From the NCBI GenBank assembly GCA_947258385.1, contig CAMYII010000052.1, positions 113,096 through 152,017 of the forward strand: a DNA stretch of 38,922 bases. Direction: 5' to 3'. Shown one piece after another: positions 1 to 9,275 of this stretch. The position numbers and the translations under genes were made by a program. The notes under the pieces were generated by a model, which was given only the letters and a program-made list of their open reading frames with translations, ran no database searches and had not been told where the DNA came from. This stretch comes from Acidiferrobacterales bacterium. GTDB lineage: Bacteria > Pseudomonadota > Gammaproteobacteria > Acidiferrobacterales > SZUA-150. Within the stretch, counting starts at the first letter, position 1, and every line of letters begins with the position of its first letter.

Positions 1-1338
1 GTCGTGTATCAGGAATACACGCGGATCAACCGCGCCATCAGCACAGGGGACTTTTTCACCAACCAGACCCTGACCGAGGCCGTGGATAAGGTCGCCGCCG
101 CCGGAAAGGCTGTACACTTTCTAGGGTTATTGTCCCCGGGGGGGGTCCACAGCCACGAAGACCATATTCACGCCATGGCGGAACTGGCGGTCAAACGCGG
201 TGCGTCCGCGCTGTATTTGCATGCCTTCCTCGACGGGCGCGATATGCCGCCGAAAAGCGCCGCCGCCTCGATCCAGGCGATGGAAGACAAATTTCGCGCC
301 CTCGGTACCGGCCGCATCGCCTCGCTGATCGGCCGCCACTATGCCATGGACCGCGACCGGCGCTGGGAGCGCATCAAGACCGCGTATGATCTGCTCACGC
401 TGGGCAAGGCGGAGCATCATGCCGGCTCGGCCCGGCAGGCATTGGAGCTGGCCTACGCCCGGGGCGAAACCGACGAATTCGTGCAGGCCACGGCGGTGAC
501 ACCGAACGACAGTGCTCCGGTACGGATCGAGGACGGTGATGTCGTGATTTTCGTGAATTTTCGCTCCGACCGGGCGCGCGAACTGACCCAGTCGTTCATC
601 GAGCCGGATTTTGATGCCTTCAAACGCGAGGCCCTTCCCAGCCTGGCCGCCTTTGTCACACTCACGGAATACAACCGGGAATTTCACGTTCCGGTGGTCT
701 TCCCGCCGTTGCAGCTGCACAATGTGCTCGGGGAATACCTGTCCCGGCTCGGCAAACGCCAACTGCGGATTGCGGAAACCGAGAAATACGCCCATGTCAC
801 GTTTTTCTTCAACGGAGGGCGGGAGACACCGTTCAGCGGCGAGGACCGGCTGTTGATACCCTCACCCACTGATGTGAAGACCTACAACCTTAAACCCGAA
901 ATGAGCGCCCTGCAGGTGACCGATGAGCTGATCAACGCCGTCGAAGGCGGCAGCTATGACGTCATCATCTGCAACTTTGCCAATACCGATATGGTCGGCC
1001 ACACGGGCGATTTTGACGCCACCGTTCGTGCCGTGGAGGTGCTGGACCGCTGTATCGCCCGCATCGGGGAAGCGCTTAAACAGGCGGGCGGTGAAATGCT
1101 GGTGACCGCCGATCACGGCAATGCCGAGCAGCTATACGATGAGGAGACCGGTCAGGCCCACACCGCACACACGACCAACCTGGTGCCGTTCATCTACATG
1201 GGCAGGAACGCTGAAATCGCCGCCACCGGTGCGCTGGAGGACGTCGCGCCCACCATGCTCTACATCATGGGACTCCCGATTCCCTCCGAGATGACAGGCC
1301 ACCCCCTGATCAGGCTGTCTGATGAGGAGGCGGCCTAG
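1..1338 (+). CDS. gpmI: 2,3-bisphosphoglycerate-independent phosphoglycerate mutase (5' truncated)
   Basis: Cytoplasmic glycolytic enzyme interconverting 3- and 2-phosphoglycerate, Mn-dependent, alkaline-phosphatase superfamily. The frame is open from base 1, so the gene enters from the left. About 445 residues are present against roughly 510 in the family; the missing N-terminus should hold the catalytic serine and first metal ligands. Visible family motifs in order: [84 protein letters not shown] and AHTTNLVP. These supply the substrate arginines and the Asp/His metal ligands of both Mn sites. It is followed on the same strand by envC and ctpA, a common gammaproteobacterial order. The identification is firm; only the 5' end is absent. 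Confidence 0.97.
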   Translation, partial: VVYQEYTRINRAISTGDFFTNQTLTEAVDKVAAAGKAVHFLGLLSPGGVHSHEDHIHAMAELAVKRGASALYLHAFLDGRDMPPKSAAASIQAMEDKFRALGTGRIASLIGRHYAMDRDRRWERIKTAYDLLTLGKAEHHAGSARQALELAYARGETDEFVQATAVTPNDSAPVRIEDGDVVIFVNFRSDRARELTQSFIEPDFDAFKREALPSLAAFVTLTEYNREFHVPVVFPPLQLHNVLGEYLSRLGKRQLRIAETEKYAHVTFFFNGGRETPFSGEDRLLIPSPTDVKTYNLKPEMSALQVTDELINAVEGGSYDVIICNFANTDMVGHTGDFDATVRAVEVLDRCIARIGEALKQAGGEMLVTADHGNAEQLYDEETGQAHTAHTTNLVPFIYMGRNAEIAATGALEDVAPTMLYIMGLPIPSEMTGHPLIRLSDEEAA

Positions 1339-1817
1339 CCACCCGCCCGCGGTTTCATCGCTTTACCGTCCGCGGTATTATCGTCCGCCTGACCATGATG
1401 ACTGCGGGTACCGCCGCTTCCGGCGCCAGCCGTTAAGATCGTTTCACTGAGGCCGTTGACAGCTCAGCGCACAAGAGACCTTTTCCCTTTCGATGCCTTC
1501 GCCCGCACCGCCGCCGGTATCACGGCGATCGGCCCGCGAACGCGTCAAAGACTCTGCGGGCTAGCCCCAAAGTTGCATCAGGATCCGGAATTCTGGCCGA
1601 GGGCTGAGCAGACCAGGTTGGACGAACGGCCGAAAAGCGCCGCTCTTACCCCTCCAGGGGCGTCGCGGCATTGGTACTTCCCTGTACAGCACATAGCCAT
1701 AGCTATGGTGACAGGCCGTTCGTTCAAGATGGGCGCTCAGAACCCGCCAAAAACCGGATAAGCTTTTCCGGGACATTCGTGAATCGCTAATCTACCCATC
1801 ACTGACTCAAGATAAAG
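1339..1817. other. Intergenic region gpmI-envC, no supported gene
   Basis: A 479-base gap between gpmI and envC. Open frames on either strand here begin with non-ATG codons or lack a ribosome site, and none looks like a known protein. The only notable structure is a perfect 12-base palindrome, CCATAGCTATGG at 1697-1708, flanked by CCTGT (1681-1685) and ACAGG (1711-1715). A promoter for envC could lie here but I could not identify one with confidence. Confidence 0.5.
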
Positions 1818-2990
1818 ATGATTATTACTATTTTCCGCTGGCCTGGTGCAATATTGGGGCTAACGCTGGGGCTGGCGTTGCTTGCCTTCCCCGGCGTGCA
1901 CGGCGTTCCAGCGAGCACTGACAAGGCCGCTGAATTGCAACAACTGCGTCAGCGCATCCAGGATCTGCAGCGAGAACTGGACCAGACCCTTGGCAAGCGC
2001 GATGCCGAGCAGGCAGCGCTGCGCGAGCTGGAGCGGAAAATCGGGGGACTCCACCGCAGCGTTCAGCGACTGGATGCGGAAATCGAAAACGAGGCGGAAA
2101 AGCTGCAGAAATTGAGGCTTCAAAAGCGCCAGACCCAGGCCGCGCTACGGACACAGTCCACGCAGCTTGAAAAACAGGTCCGCGCGGCCTACGCCACCGG
2201 CAAGCAGGAATACCTGAAAATGCTGCTGAACCAGAAGGACCCGGGCGACATGAGCCGGGTGTTGGTCTATTACCGTTACCTGAATCGCGCGCGCGTGGCC
2301 CAAATTCACGAAATCGAGGATGGGCTCACGGCGCTGCAGCGCCTGGCGCAGCAGATCGATACCCGCACACGGACGCTGGAGTCGGTTCGGGCGGACCAGG
2401 CCGCGAAAAAAAGGGCTTTAGACGCCACGCGTACAGAGCGCGGCGAAATCCTGGCGGCGCTCGAGCAGCAGGTACACACGCAGAGCCAGGAAATCAACCG
2501 CCTGCGGCAGGATGAGCAGCGCCTGGAGGCGCTGCTGAACAACCTGCGGGACTATCTCGAAGACATGGAAAAGGTTCCACAACTGGAAACACGGTTCAGC
2601 GATGTCAAGGGCAGCCTGAGACTCCCCGCGACCGGCAGAATTACCGCCCGCTACGGCAGTCCCAAGAATGTGGGCGATCTCAGATGGAAAGGAATATTCC
2701 TGGCCGGCGCGGAAGGCCGCGAGATTGCATCGGTTTTCCGCGGGCGCGTGGCCTATGCCGACTGGCTGCACGGATTTGGGCTACTCTTGATTCTGGAGCA
2801 CGGCGATGGCTATATGACACTTTACGGTCACAACCAGAGCCTGTACAAAGAGGTAGGCGACTGGGTGGAAACCGGCCAGGTAATTGCCAGCAGCGGCGCT
2901 ACGGGCAACCCGCTCCAGCCAGGGGTGTACTTCGAAATCAGGCATAATGGAGAGCCACACGACCCCCTGCGATGGTGCAAGCCGCTATGA
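1818..2990 (+). CDS. envC: EnvC-like murein hydrolase activator (degenerate LytM/M23)
   Basis: Periplasmic septal protein that in characterised relatives activates the amidases AmiA/AmiB during daughter-cell separation. 390 residues: signal peptide about 1-30, a long Glu/Arg/Gln-rich coiled coil about 35-255, and a C-terminal LytM-fold domain about 275-390. The M23 zinc ligands are lost. The usual first His is replaced in RWKGIFLAG, and the usual HLHFE is GVYFEIR, as in E. coli EnvC. It is therefore expected to be a regulator and not an active peptidase. The start ATG at 1818 has only a weak AAGATAAAG upstream, but it gives a proper signal peptide. ctpA follows after 32 bases, probably in one transcript. 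Confidence 0.92.
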   Translation: MIITIFRWPGAILGLTLGLALLAFPGVHGVPASTDKAAELQQLRQRIQDLQRELDQTLGKRDAEQAALRELERKIGGLHRSVQRLDAEIENEAEKLQKLRLQKRQTQAALRTQSTQLEKQVRAAYATGKQEYLKMLLNQKDPGDMSRVLVYYRYLNRARVAQIHEIEDGLTALQRLAQQIDTRTRTLESVRADQAAKKRALDATRTERGEILAALEQQVHTQSQEINRLRQDEQRLEALLNNLRDYLEDMEKVPQLETRFSDVKGSLRLPATGRITARYGSPKNVGDLRWKGIFLAGAEGREIASVFRGRVAYADWLHGFGLLLILEHGDGYMTLYGHNQSLYKEVGDWVETGQVIASSGATGNPLQPGVYFEIRHNGEPHDPLRWCKPL

Positions 2991-3022
2991 TGGCCATGAA
3001 ATAGTATTATTGGAGATAGACA

Positions 3023-4333
3023 ATGAAACACATGACGCGTTACATCCTGGTGCTCTCACTGGGGGTTTTCATCGGTGCCGGAATCACCCTCGAGAGAGCC
3101 GTGCTGGCAAAACGGGAGACCGTCAAGGAAGCCGCTGCACCGCTGCCACTGAACGAGCTTCGCACCTTCACCGAGGTCTTCAGCAAGATCAAGGCCGATT
3201 ACGTCGAACCGGTGGAAGACAGCAAGCTGCTCACCGATGCCATCCACGGAATGTTATCGCGTCTGGATCCGCACTCCAGCTACCTCGATGAGGTCAGCTA
3301 CAAGGAGATGCGCATCGGTACCGAGGGACAATTCGGTGGACTCGGCATTGAAGTCACCATGGAAGATGGATTCGTCAAGGTTGTTTCACCGATTGAAGAC
3401 ACACCCGCGTCACGGGCCGGTCTAAAGCCCGGTGACCTCATTATCCGGCTCGATGAGCGGACCGTAAAAGGCATGTCATTGACCGACGCCGTGAAAGTCA
3501 TGCGGGGGAAACCCGGTAGCAATATCACCCTGACAGTGGTTCGCGAAGGTGAAAGCAAGCCGCTTGAGTTCACGATCGCCCGGGCGGTGATCAAGATCCA
3601 GAGTGTTAAAAGTCAATTGCTCGAACCCGGCTACGGCTATGTGCGCGTTACCCAGTTTCAGGCCAATTCCGCCAAGAACCTCACGCGTGCCGTCAATAAG
3701 ATCAAGACGGACAACAAGGGCAAGCTCAAAGGATTGATACTCGATTTGCGCAACAACCCGGGCGGTGTCCTGCCCGCCGCCGTGGCCATCAGCGATGCAT
3801 TCCTCACCGATGGGCTGATCGTCTACACCAAGGGGCGGGCGCCCGATTCGCAGCTCAAGTATACGGCCACGCCATCGGACGTCATCGGCGGTGTGCCCAT
3901 GGTCGTGCTGGTCAACGGCGGCTCGGCATCGGCCTCCGAAATCGTGGCCGGTGCGCTGCAGGACCATAGGCGGGCCGTCATCCTTGGCACCAAGACGTTC
4001 GGGAAGGGTTCCGTGCAGACAATTCTGCCCATGACCGGTGGTACCGCGCTTAAGCTCACGACGGCGCGCTACTACACGCCTGAAGGCCGGTCCATACAGG
4101 CCACCGGAATTGTACCGGATATCATCGTCGAAGAAGCCAAAGTGACGAAAATGGACAACGGCAAACGGCTGCGCGAAGCCGATCTTTCCGGACATCTGCA
4201 AAATGAAACCAACTCGAAAGGAGTCGGAAAGGGACGGTCCCGCGGGACGGAACTCACCTCCGCGGACGATTATCAACTCAACGAAGCATTGAACCTGCTA
4301 AAAGGCGTTAGTGTGTTCAGCAAGGGTGGTTAA
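3023..4333 (+). CDS. ctpA: Carboxy-terminal processing protease (S41 family)
   Basis: Periplasmic serine protease that cleaves C-terminal tails of envelope proteins. 436 residues. An N-terminal membrane anchor or signal (about 5-25) is followed by a helical segment, a PDZ domain about 95-180 containing GLGIEV and GLKPGDLI, then the S41 catalytic domain. LILDLRNNPGG is present, and the catalytic dyad should be Ser303 (in SASASEIVAG) and Lys328 (in GKGSVQT), 25 residues apart as in the family. The start ATG has GGAG about 8 bases upstream. It lies between envC and the DJ-1-like gene with short gaps. In Pseudomonas a CtpA of this family degrades murein hydrolases, which suits the envC neighbourhood (inference). 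Confidence 0.95.
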   Translation: MKHMTRYILVLSLGVFIGAGITLERAVLAKRETVKEAAAPLPLNELRTFTEVFSKIKADYVEPVEDSKLLTDAIHGMLSRLDPHSSYLDEVSYKEMRIGTEGQFGGLGIEVTMEDGFVKVVSPIEDTPASRAGLKPGDLIIRLDERTVKGMSLTDAVKVMRGKPGSNITLTVVREGESKPLEFTIARAVIKIQSVKSQLLEPGYGYVRVTQFQANSAKNLTRAVNKIKTDNKGKLKGLILDLRNNPGGVLPAAVAISDAFLTDGLIVYTKGRAPDSQLKYTATPSDVIGGVPMVVLVNGGSASASEIVAGALQDHRRAVILGTKTFGKGSVQTILPMTGGTALKLTTARYYTPEGRSIQATGIVPDIIVEEAKVTKMDNGKRLREADLSGHLQNETNSKGVGKGRSRGTELTSADDYQLNEALNLLKGVSVFSKGG

Positions 4334-4339
4334 TACCCG

Positions 4340-4918
4340 ATGGCTACTGTGCTCGTCCCGATCGCACCGGGCTGCGAAGAACTGGAGGCGGTAACGGTTA
4401 TCGACCTGCTGCGGCGCGCACAAATCGAGGTCGTCGTCGCCGGCCTCGAAGAAGGGTCTATCACGGCCAGCCGCGGCACGGTGCTGCTTCCGGATATCAC
4501 GCTCGATCAGGCACTGTCACGAGACTACGATATGATTGTGCTGCCCGGCGGGCAACCCGGGTCGACCCACCTGCAAAACGATGAACGGGTCGCGCAACTG
4601 CTGCGACGAATGGCTAACGAGAGAAAATTTACCGCCGCGATCTGCGCCGCACCGAAGGCATTGGCGACCGCCGGCATCCTTGACGACAAACGCTCTACAG
4701 GGTATCCGGGCACGTTGACCCGGGATGAGTTCCCGAAGATTCACATCGAAAGCGGTGCGATAGTGACCGATGGCAAGGTGGTCACCTCGCGCGGACCAGG
4801 GACCGCCATGGATTTTGCGCTTGCCTTAATAGAACTGCTGCAGGGCAAGGAAAACCGTGACACCGTGGAACAGGCACTGGCCAGGCCGCCCGAACATGTG
4901 GGTATCCCATTGAATTAA
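4340..4918 (+). CDS. DJ-1/PfpI family protein (YajL-like)
   Basis: 192-residue single-domain protein of the DJ-1/ThiJ/PfpI superfamily. The conserved glutamate lies in GCEELEA (residues 11-17), the glycine-rich LPGGQPGS at 68-75, and the nucleophile-elbow cysteine is Cys102 in AAICAAPKAL. The C-terminal PGTAMDFALALIELL is typical of the DJ-1/YajL branch. Such proteins are linked to oxidative stress and to repair of glyoxal-damaged molecules; the exact activity cannot be read from sequence. It starts 6 bases after ctpA ends, so translation is probably coupled. The family assignment is firm; the physiological role is open. Confidence 0.9.
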   Translation: MATVLVPIAPGCEELEAVTVIDLLRRAQIEVVVAGLEEGSITASRGTVLLPDITLDQALSRDYDMIVLPGGQPGSTHLQNDERVAQLLRRMANERKFTAAICAAPKALATAGILDDKRSTGYPGTLTRDEFPKIHIESGAIVTDGKVVTSRGPGTAMDFALALIELLQGKENRDTVEQALARPPEHVGIPLN

Positions 4919-4938
4919 GACCCAAAAACAGACAGACA

Positions 4939-5409
4939 ATGGCAGGTTCAACCAAGATCAAAATCCGCCCCCTGCGGCACAGCGACATCGAGGCGATCAT
5001 GCTGCTGCACCGCGAGCTCGGGTGGAACCCGGCCTTCCAGGCCGACGGCAGCACCCTCAGACAACGACTTCAGGCCCTGATCACGGAAGAAAATGCGCTA
5101 TTGCTGGTCGCGGAGATCTCGGGGCGTATGGTCGGTTATATTCACGGGGAAACAATGACCTACCTGTTGTTCGCCGGACGCGAAATGGTGATCAGCGAGG
5201 TGTTTGTCGTCCAGGAAGCACGCGGTCAGGGCGTCGGCAAGGCGCTCATGGCCGCCATAGAAGCCGAAGCCGTTAGGCATAAATGCTTCCGCATCAGCGT
5301 CATGAACAGCCGTGAACGCGAATCCTACAAACGTGACTTTTATCCGTCGCAGGGTTACGAAGAACGGACTCAGACAGCCATTTTCAGTAAACGGCTCGAC
5401 TGGGGTTAA
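4939..5409 (+). CDS. GNAT family N-acetyltransferase
   Basis: 156-residue cytoplasmic acetyltransferase. The acetyl-CoA pyrophosphate-binding motif A is clear as RGQGVGKAL at residues 95-103, following the strand ISEVFVV. The N-terminal IRPLRHSDIEAIMLLHREL is typical of the family, and the C-terminal RDFYPSQGYEERTQTAIFSK matches the closing strand with its conserved Tyr. The substrate cannot be predicted. It begins 20 bases after the DJ-1-like gene and is probably the last gene of the envC-ctpA transcript. A MITE-like repeat begins 24 bases after its stop. Confidence 0.88.
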   Translation: MAGSTKIKIRPLRHSDIEAIMLLHRELGWNPAFQADGSTLRQRLQALITEENALLLVAEISGRMVGYIHGETMTYLLFAGREMVISEVFVVQEARGQGVGKALMAAIEAEAVRHKCFRISVMNSRERESYKRDFYPSQGYEERTQTAIFSKRLDWG

Positions 5410-5433
5410 TCAGTGATGCGCGGCGAAGCAGCC

Positions 5434-5625
5434 TAGAACCTGTCTCAAAATCAAACGCTCAGCAAGCCTTTAGCGCCCTGGAAGCAACGCAAAGAACGCC
5501 AAGGCGCAGAGGACGCAGAGAATACTCCAAAATATAAAGCGTTTTTGCTTTCTTCGCGTACTTCGCGACCTCTGCGCTTGTTCCACAGCGCCGGGGGGGC
5601 GGAGAGTATTTTGAGATAGGTTCTA
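5434..5625 (-). repeat. MITE-like palindromic repeat, copy A
   Basis: Complete copy of an interspersed element, 188 bp between flanking TA dinucleotides (TA at 5434-5435 and 5624-5625). Terminal inverted repeats are GAACCTGTCTCAAAAT on the left and ATTTTGAGATAGGTTC on the right, with one mismatch. The interior holds an imperfect hairpin rich in GCGCAGAGG/CCTCTGCGC around the AT-rich core TCCAAAATATAAAGCG. TA flanks and short inverted ends suggest mobilisation by an IS630/Tc1-mariner-type transposase supplied elsewhere (inference). It lies between the convergent GNAT and barrel genes. It is inverted relative to copies C, D and E. Confidence 0.8.
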
Positions 5626-5672
5626 GACAGGCGGCCTTGCAAGTAGCCCGGCCCGGAAATGCAATCGCTCGA

Positions 5673-6509
5673 CTATTTATTGAAATCGTAGCGAGTGCCG
5701 AAGAAGATTCTGTTACGGTCGACACCGCTCCCGCTCCAGTCAGGTTCGGAACCGTTGAGCGTATAATTGGCTTCCGCGCGCACATTCCAATTATTTACAA
5801 CCTTCCAATCCCACCCTGCCGATAGACTTGAGAAGTAGGTATCGTCCTCGCTCTCGAGATACAGCGGCAGCTCACTTTCATAATCGCTCTTTAGCATCTT
5901 GAAAGCCAGGTAGGGGGTATGATTCCTAAACAGAGTCATTTGTCCGCCGAGCGTGAAGCCGAAATACTTGCGGTCGAAATCCTGTTCGTAATCGTCCCTG
6001 ACCGCGTCGTCCCCGACAAAAACACTACCCGTCAGGCTTGTTCTGCCCTGACCCAACCATTGGTTGGTCCACGATACCGTCGCCATCGTGCTTGTCGCGG
6101 GCGAAGCGGTATCGACGTGGAGGTTCTCACCATAGCGCGCGCTCACCGATAGACTCAATCCTTCATCGACCCGGTGTTGCCACTCGACGCCCCAGGTGTT
6201 GAGCGCATTGCTATCTTGCCACAAGTACGACGGTTCTGACTGACCAACGAGCCACGGATACTCACGGCGTTGATGCGGATGTCCCGGGTCCGGCACAACG
6301 CCTGCACTGACGCCGTCCGGGTCGTCCAAACCCCCGAAACCCGCGGCCTCCTGAGACAGGAGTTGCGGTACCAGCAAGTGCAAACCGGTCGAGCCGAACT
6401 CGATCCCACCCGACGCTTCCTCATCAACCGGACCCGACCACGCAAGAGGACTGCCTGACCCCATCAGGGTCAGCAGACCGATCGCAACTGATTTCTTGCT
6501 GGTATTCAT
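5673..6509 (-). CDS. Predicted outer-membrane beta-barrel protein
   Basis: 278 residues. Residues 1-25 form a signal peptide, with likely cleavage near LAWSG. The mature protein alternates polar and hydrophobic residues with aromatic girdles (for example WGVEWQHRVD, LSLSVSARYGE, FGFTLGGQM, PYLAFKMLK, WNVRAEANYTL), as expected for transmembrane beta strands. It ends in DRNRIFFGTRYDFNK, resembling the closing strand of outer-membrane barrels with a short extension. I do not recognise a named family; the closing region is loosely like surface-lipoprotein-modifier barrels. It lies downstream of ubiB on the same strand, separated by 275 bases that include a 25-bp tandem duplication directly before the ATG. 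Confidence 0.7.
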   Translation of the reverse strand: MNTSKKSVAIGLLTLMGSGSPLAWSGPVDEEASGGIEFGSTGLHLLVPQLLSQEAAGFGGLDDPDGVSAGVVPDPGHPHQRREYPWLVGQSEPSYLWQDSNALNTWGVEWQHRVDEGLSLSVSARYGENLHVDTASPATSTMATVSWTNQWLGQGRTSLTGSVFVGDDAVRDDYEQDFDRKYFGFTLGGQMTLFRNHTPYLAFKMLKSDYESELPLYLESEDDTYFSSLSAGWDWKVVNNWNVRAEANYTLNGSEPDWSGSGVDRNRIFFGTRYDFNK

Positions 6510-6515
6510 GGCTCA

Positions 6516-6565
6516 AATGACGGCCCCGGTTCTCTAAACTAATGACGGCCCCGGTTCTCTAAACT
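6516..6565. repeat. Tandem duplication, 2 x 25 bp, in 5' leader of barrel gene
   Basis: Two exact head-to-tail copies of a 25-base unit at 6516-6540 and 6541-6565, each beginning AATGACGGCCCCGG and ending TTCTCTAAACT. They lie 6 bases upstream of the start codon of the minus-strand barrel gene, so they fall in its leader or promoter. Confidence 0.9.
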
Positions 6566-6763
6566 CCCGCACAATTAATCATACCATAACCGCTCAAGGC
6601 GCCGGAACCTGTTGGCTAGCCCCGCCAGGCCGCGGACCCCCCTACCGAAGCTGGCGCTTATCTATTTAAATTAACTAGTTAGCTCCAGCGATTGAAGGTA
6701 CAGCAGGAAGGGTGATGAAAACAGGGCTAAACCGACGAGCGGAACTGTCGCAGCGATCAAGCG

Positions 6764-6781
6764 GCCGGCTTTTTTGCCGGC
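6764..6781 (-). other. Stem-loop just after ubiB
   Basis: GCCGGC-N6-GCCGGC with a six-base homopolymer loop, located 3 bases beyond the ubiB stop codon. On the minus strand no U-run follows, so it is a weak candidate for an intrinsic terminator; it might stabilise the 3' end. Confidence 0.3.
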
Positions 6782-6784
6782 GCC

Positions 6785-8473
6785 TTACCGGTCCGCATTT
6801 GGCCCTCTGGGAAATTCCTCAGCTGCGCGCGGCCAACCGCGCAGTAAAAACAATGTCCCCAGGCCAGCCGACACCCAACCGCCCAACATCAATAAATCGG
6901 CGGCCTCCGCCGGCACGGCGGCGAACCCCAGCAGCACGGCGCCAGCAAGCAATAAGCCGGTCCCGGCGATGGCCAGGATCAGGCGGCGTTGATTGTACTG
7001 CAACTGCTGCTGTATGCGCCCCAGTTCCTCCGAGCGCAACTGTGTGACCAGCTCACCCGCGCGCTCGCGGCGCAGGATATCGTACACAATGCCGGGAACC
7101 TCAGGCATGATTTGCCACCACTTGGGCAATTCGCGACGCATCGCTTTCACAAAGGCGCGGGGGCCGAGCTGCTCGCGCATCCATTTCTCCAGATATGGCT
7201 TGGCGGTGTCCCACAAGTTCAGCTCGGGATACAACCTCCGCCCGAGCCCCTCGACATTAAAAAATGTCTTCTGCAGCAGCACCAGTTGGGGCTGGATCTC
7301 CATTTTAAACCGCCGGGCTGTCTGGAATAACTGCAACAGCAGTCTGCCAAAGGAGATGTCCTTGATAGGCTTGGCAAAGATCGGTTCGCACACGCTGCGT
7401 ATCGCCGCCTCGAATTCCTCCACCCGCGTGCCGGCCGGCACCCAGCCGGCGCGCAGATGCGCCTCGGAAACGGCCCGGTAATCGCGATTGAAAAATCCCA
7501 GGAAATTCTCCGCCAGGTAACGCTTGTCCTGCTCGCCGAGCGAGCCCATGATGCCAAAATCCACCGCGCGGTACTGCCCCTCCGGGCTGACGAAGATATT
7601 CCCCGGGTGCATGTCGGCATGGAAAAACCCGTCGCGAAACGCCTGGGTAAAGAAGATCTCCACACCGTTGTGGGACAGGGTGCGCATATCGACACCTGCC
7701 GCCTTGAGCGCGTCCACATCGCTGATCGCAATGCCGTGGATACGCTCCATCACCATGACTTCTCGGCGGGTGTGATCCCAGAAGACCTTGGGGACATAGA
7801 GCATGTCGGAGCCGGCAAAGTTGGCCCGCAATTGACTGGCGTTGGCGGCCTCGCGCATCAGGTTCAATTCGTCGTGGATCGTCTTACTGAATTCATCGAT
7901 CACCTCGACCGGTCGCAATCGTTTGCCATCCTTCCAGTAGCGCATCGCGAGCCTTGCCAGTGTATAAAGCAATGACAGATCCCGCTCGATAACCGCCTCG
8001 ATCCTCGGCCGCAGGACCTTGACCGCGACTTCCGTACCGTCGTGTAACTTGGCGAAGTGAACCTGCGCCACGGAGGCCGAGGCCACCGGTGTGCGGTCAA
8101 ACTCGCTGAAATGGTTTTCGAGCCGGTCGCGGTAGGAGCGCTCGATAATGCGTATCGCCTCCTCGGCGGGAAACGGCGGCACCTGATCCTGCAGCTTGCT
8201 CAGCTCCAGCGCGATGTCCTCCGGCAGGAGATCCGGGCGGGTGGAAAGGATCTGTCCGAACTTCACGAAAATCGGCCCCAGCTCCTCGAGCGCCTCGCGC
8301 AGGCGCACGGCGCGCGGAAGGCGCTTTCTCGGCCACCAGCGCCAGGGCATCAATCGCTGCAACAGGCGGTACAAGCGAAAAAGGTGAATGGCGGTGACGA
8401 ACTCATCGAGGTCGTGCTTGACGAAGATATGGTTGATTCGCAGCAGGCGCGTGATTTGTGCGATCCGAGCCAT
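6785..8473 (-). CDS. ubiB: UbiB, atypical kinase/ATPase for ubiquinone biosynthesis
   Basis: 562-residue member of the ABC1/ADCK/UbiB family, required for ubiquinone synthesis and believed to use ATPase activity to help extract membrane-bound lipid intermediates. Family marks: KFGQ at 71-74 (the KxGQ motif unique to the family), the Ala-rich nucleotide loop [10 protein letters not shown] at 130-139, Lys152 in VAVKVL, the catalytic loop HADMHPGN at 285-292 and DFG at 305-307. Two C-terminal transmembrane helices (about 500-550) anchor it in the inner membrane. Its ATG overlaps the ubiJ stop by one base (TGATG arrangement), so the two are translationally coupled. Confidence 0.97.
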   Translation of the reverse strand: MARIAQITRLLRINHIFVKHDLDEFVTAIHLFRLYRLLQRLMPWRWWPRKRLPRAVRLREALEELGPIFVKFGQILSTRPDLLPEDIALELSKLQDQVPPFPAEEAIRIIERSYRDRLENHFSEFDRTPVASASVAQVHFAKLHDGTEVAVKVLRPRIEAVIERDLSLLYTLARLAMRYWKDGKRLRPVEVIDEFSKTIHDELNLMREAANASQLRANFAGSDMLYVPKVFWDHTRREVMVMERIHGIAISDVDALKAAGVDMRTLSHNGVEIFFTQAFRDGFFHADMHPGNIFVSPEGQYRAVDFGIMGSLGEQDKRYLAENFLGFFNRDYRAVSEAHLRAGWVPAGTRVEEFEAAIRSVCEPIFAKPIKDISFGRLLLQLFQTARRFKMEIQPQLVLLQKTFFNVEGLGRRLYPELNLWDTAKPYLEKWMREQLGPRAFVKAMRRELPKWWQIMPEVPGIVYDILRRERAGELVTQLRSEELGRIQQQLQYNQRRLILAIAGTGLLLAGAVLLGFAAVPAEAADLLMLGGWVSAGLGTLFLLRGWPRAAEEFPRGPNADR

Positions 8474-9096
8474 CAGATTTGATCCCGCAGCCGCTGCACC
8501 CGCTTCTCGAGTCGGTCGATGTCCCCACGCAGGGTGTCCACACCTCGCATGAATGCCTCCACCCCTTCACGCCACGGCAGCAAAAGGCTCTCCTCTTGCA
8601 GGTACTCGACGAGATCACGGCTTAGGTTCTCGCGCGCCTGCGCCTGCCACGCGTGCATTCCGCGAAGCAGATTGCCGAGTTTATGCGCCAGGATATCCCC
8701 AACATAGCGCGATGCATGCTCCTCCCAGTCAATTTCCATTTCACGCATGATCCGCTGGAAACGCTGACCGAGCTCCATATCGCCGCGGATCTGCATTTCA
8801 GCCGAGGCAAACATCGCCGAGTCACTGTTGCCCGCCATTATTCTGGCAAAGGCAGGGAGATTGCCGGTAATGGTGACGTCCGCCTGACCATCGTAGTCGC
8901 GGACAAGGCGCAAGCCGCCTTCGCTCGGCAACACATACCAGGTGAGCGGCGACTGCGGTTCGCTGGCCTGCCGGTATTGAAGGCAGACAACCTTTCCATC
9001 GAGCTCACCGAGCCTCTGCAGCGTCTCGGAATCAAGGCGAAGGACGCGGTTGGCGGCATCCTCGATTGCAGCGGTAAGAAACCGTGGGGCGCTCAT
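8473..9096 (-). CDS. ubiJ: UbiJ, SCP2-domain ubiquinone assembly factor
   Basis: 207 residues. An N-terminal SCP2 lipid-binding domain (about 10-115; strands around [17 protein letters not shown] and [18 protein letters not shown]) is followed by a helical C-terminus ending in a coiled coil ([19 protein letters not shown]). UbiJ scaffolds the soluble Ubi complex and binds the polyprenyl tail of intermediates. The protein diverges strongly in sequence across bacteria, but its position between ubiE and ubiB makes the call secure. It overlaps ubiB by one base. A 179-base gap separates it from ubiE and contains what looks like a decayed piece of the repeat family. Confidence 0.92.
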   Translation of the reverse strand: MSAPRFLTAAIEDAANRVLRLDSETLQRLGELDGKVVCLQYRQASEPQSPLTWYVLPSEGGLRLVRDYDGQADVTITGNLPAFARIMAGNSDSAMFASAEMQIRGDMELGQRFQRIMREMEIDWEEHASRYVGDILAHKLGNLLRGMHAWQAQARENLSRDLVEYLQEESLLLPWREGVEAFMRGVDTLRGDIDRLEKRVQRLRDQI

Positions 9097-9201
9097 TTGC
9101 TATCGTTATCAAACATCATAACAAAAACAATACTGGCTCAGATATAAGCCCGAACAAACTGTGACAAGCACAGATCGCAATTGGCGGCGCAACATTATAT
9201 A

Positions 9202-9250
9202 AACCCTTGAAGACTTTAATTTTGCGTCTTGGCGTCTTTGCGCTAAACAC
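9202..9250. repeat. Possible decayed fragment of the MITE-like repeat
   Basis: The stretch TTGAAGACTTTAATTTTGCG followed by TCTTGGCGTCTTTGCGC resembles the half of the element seen in copy C as TTGAAGTATTCTTTGCG followed by TCCTCTGCGCC. No terminal repeats are visible. It lies in the ubiE-ubiJ gap. By eye the resemblance is partial, so it may be coincidental. Confidence 0.3.
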
Positions 9251-9275
9251 TCTTATCGAAACGGCCACACCGACA

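Noticed and set aside
1456-1761. 101-codon frame in the gpmI-envC gap
   Set aside because: TTG start, no ribosome site, no protein-like domain; composition looks like translated noncoding DNA.
3476-4276. 266-codon minus-strand frame opposite ctpA
   Set aside because: Antisense to the conserved S41 domain with no recognisable motif or ribosome site.
5459-5785. Frames inside the repeats, with residues like KTLYILEYSLRPLRL
   Set aside because: These recur only because the palindromic repeat is open in several frames; no start or ribosome site supports a protein.
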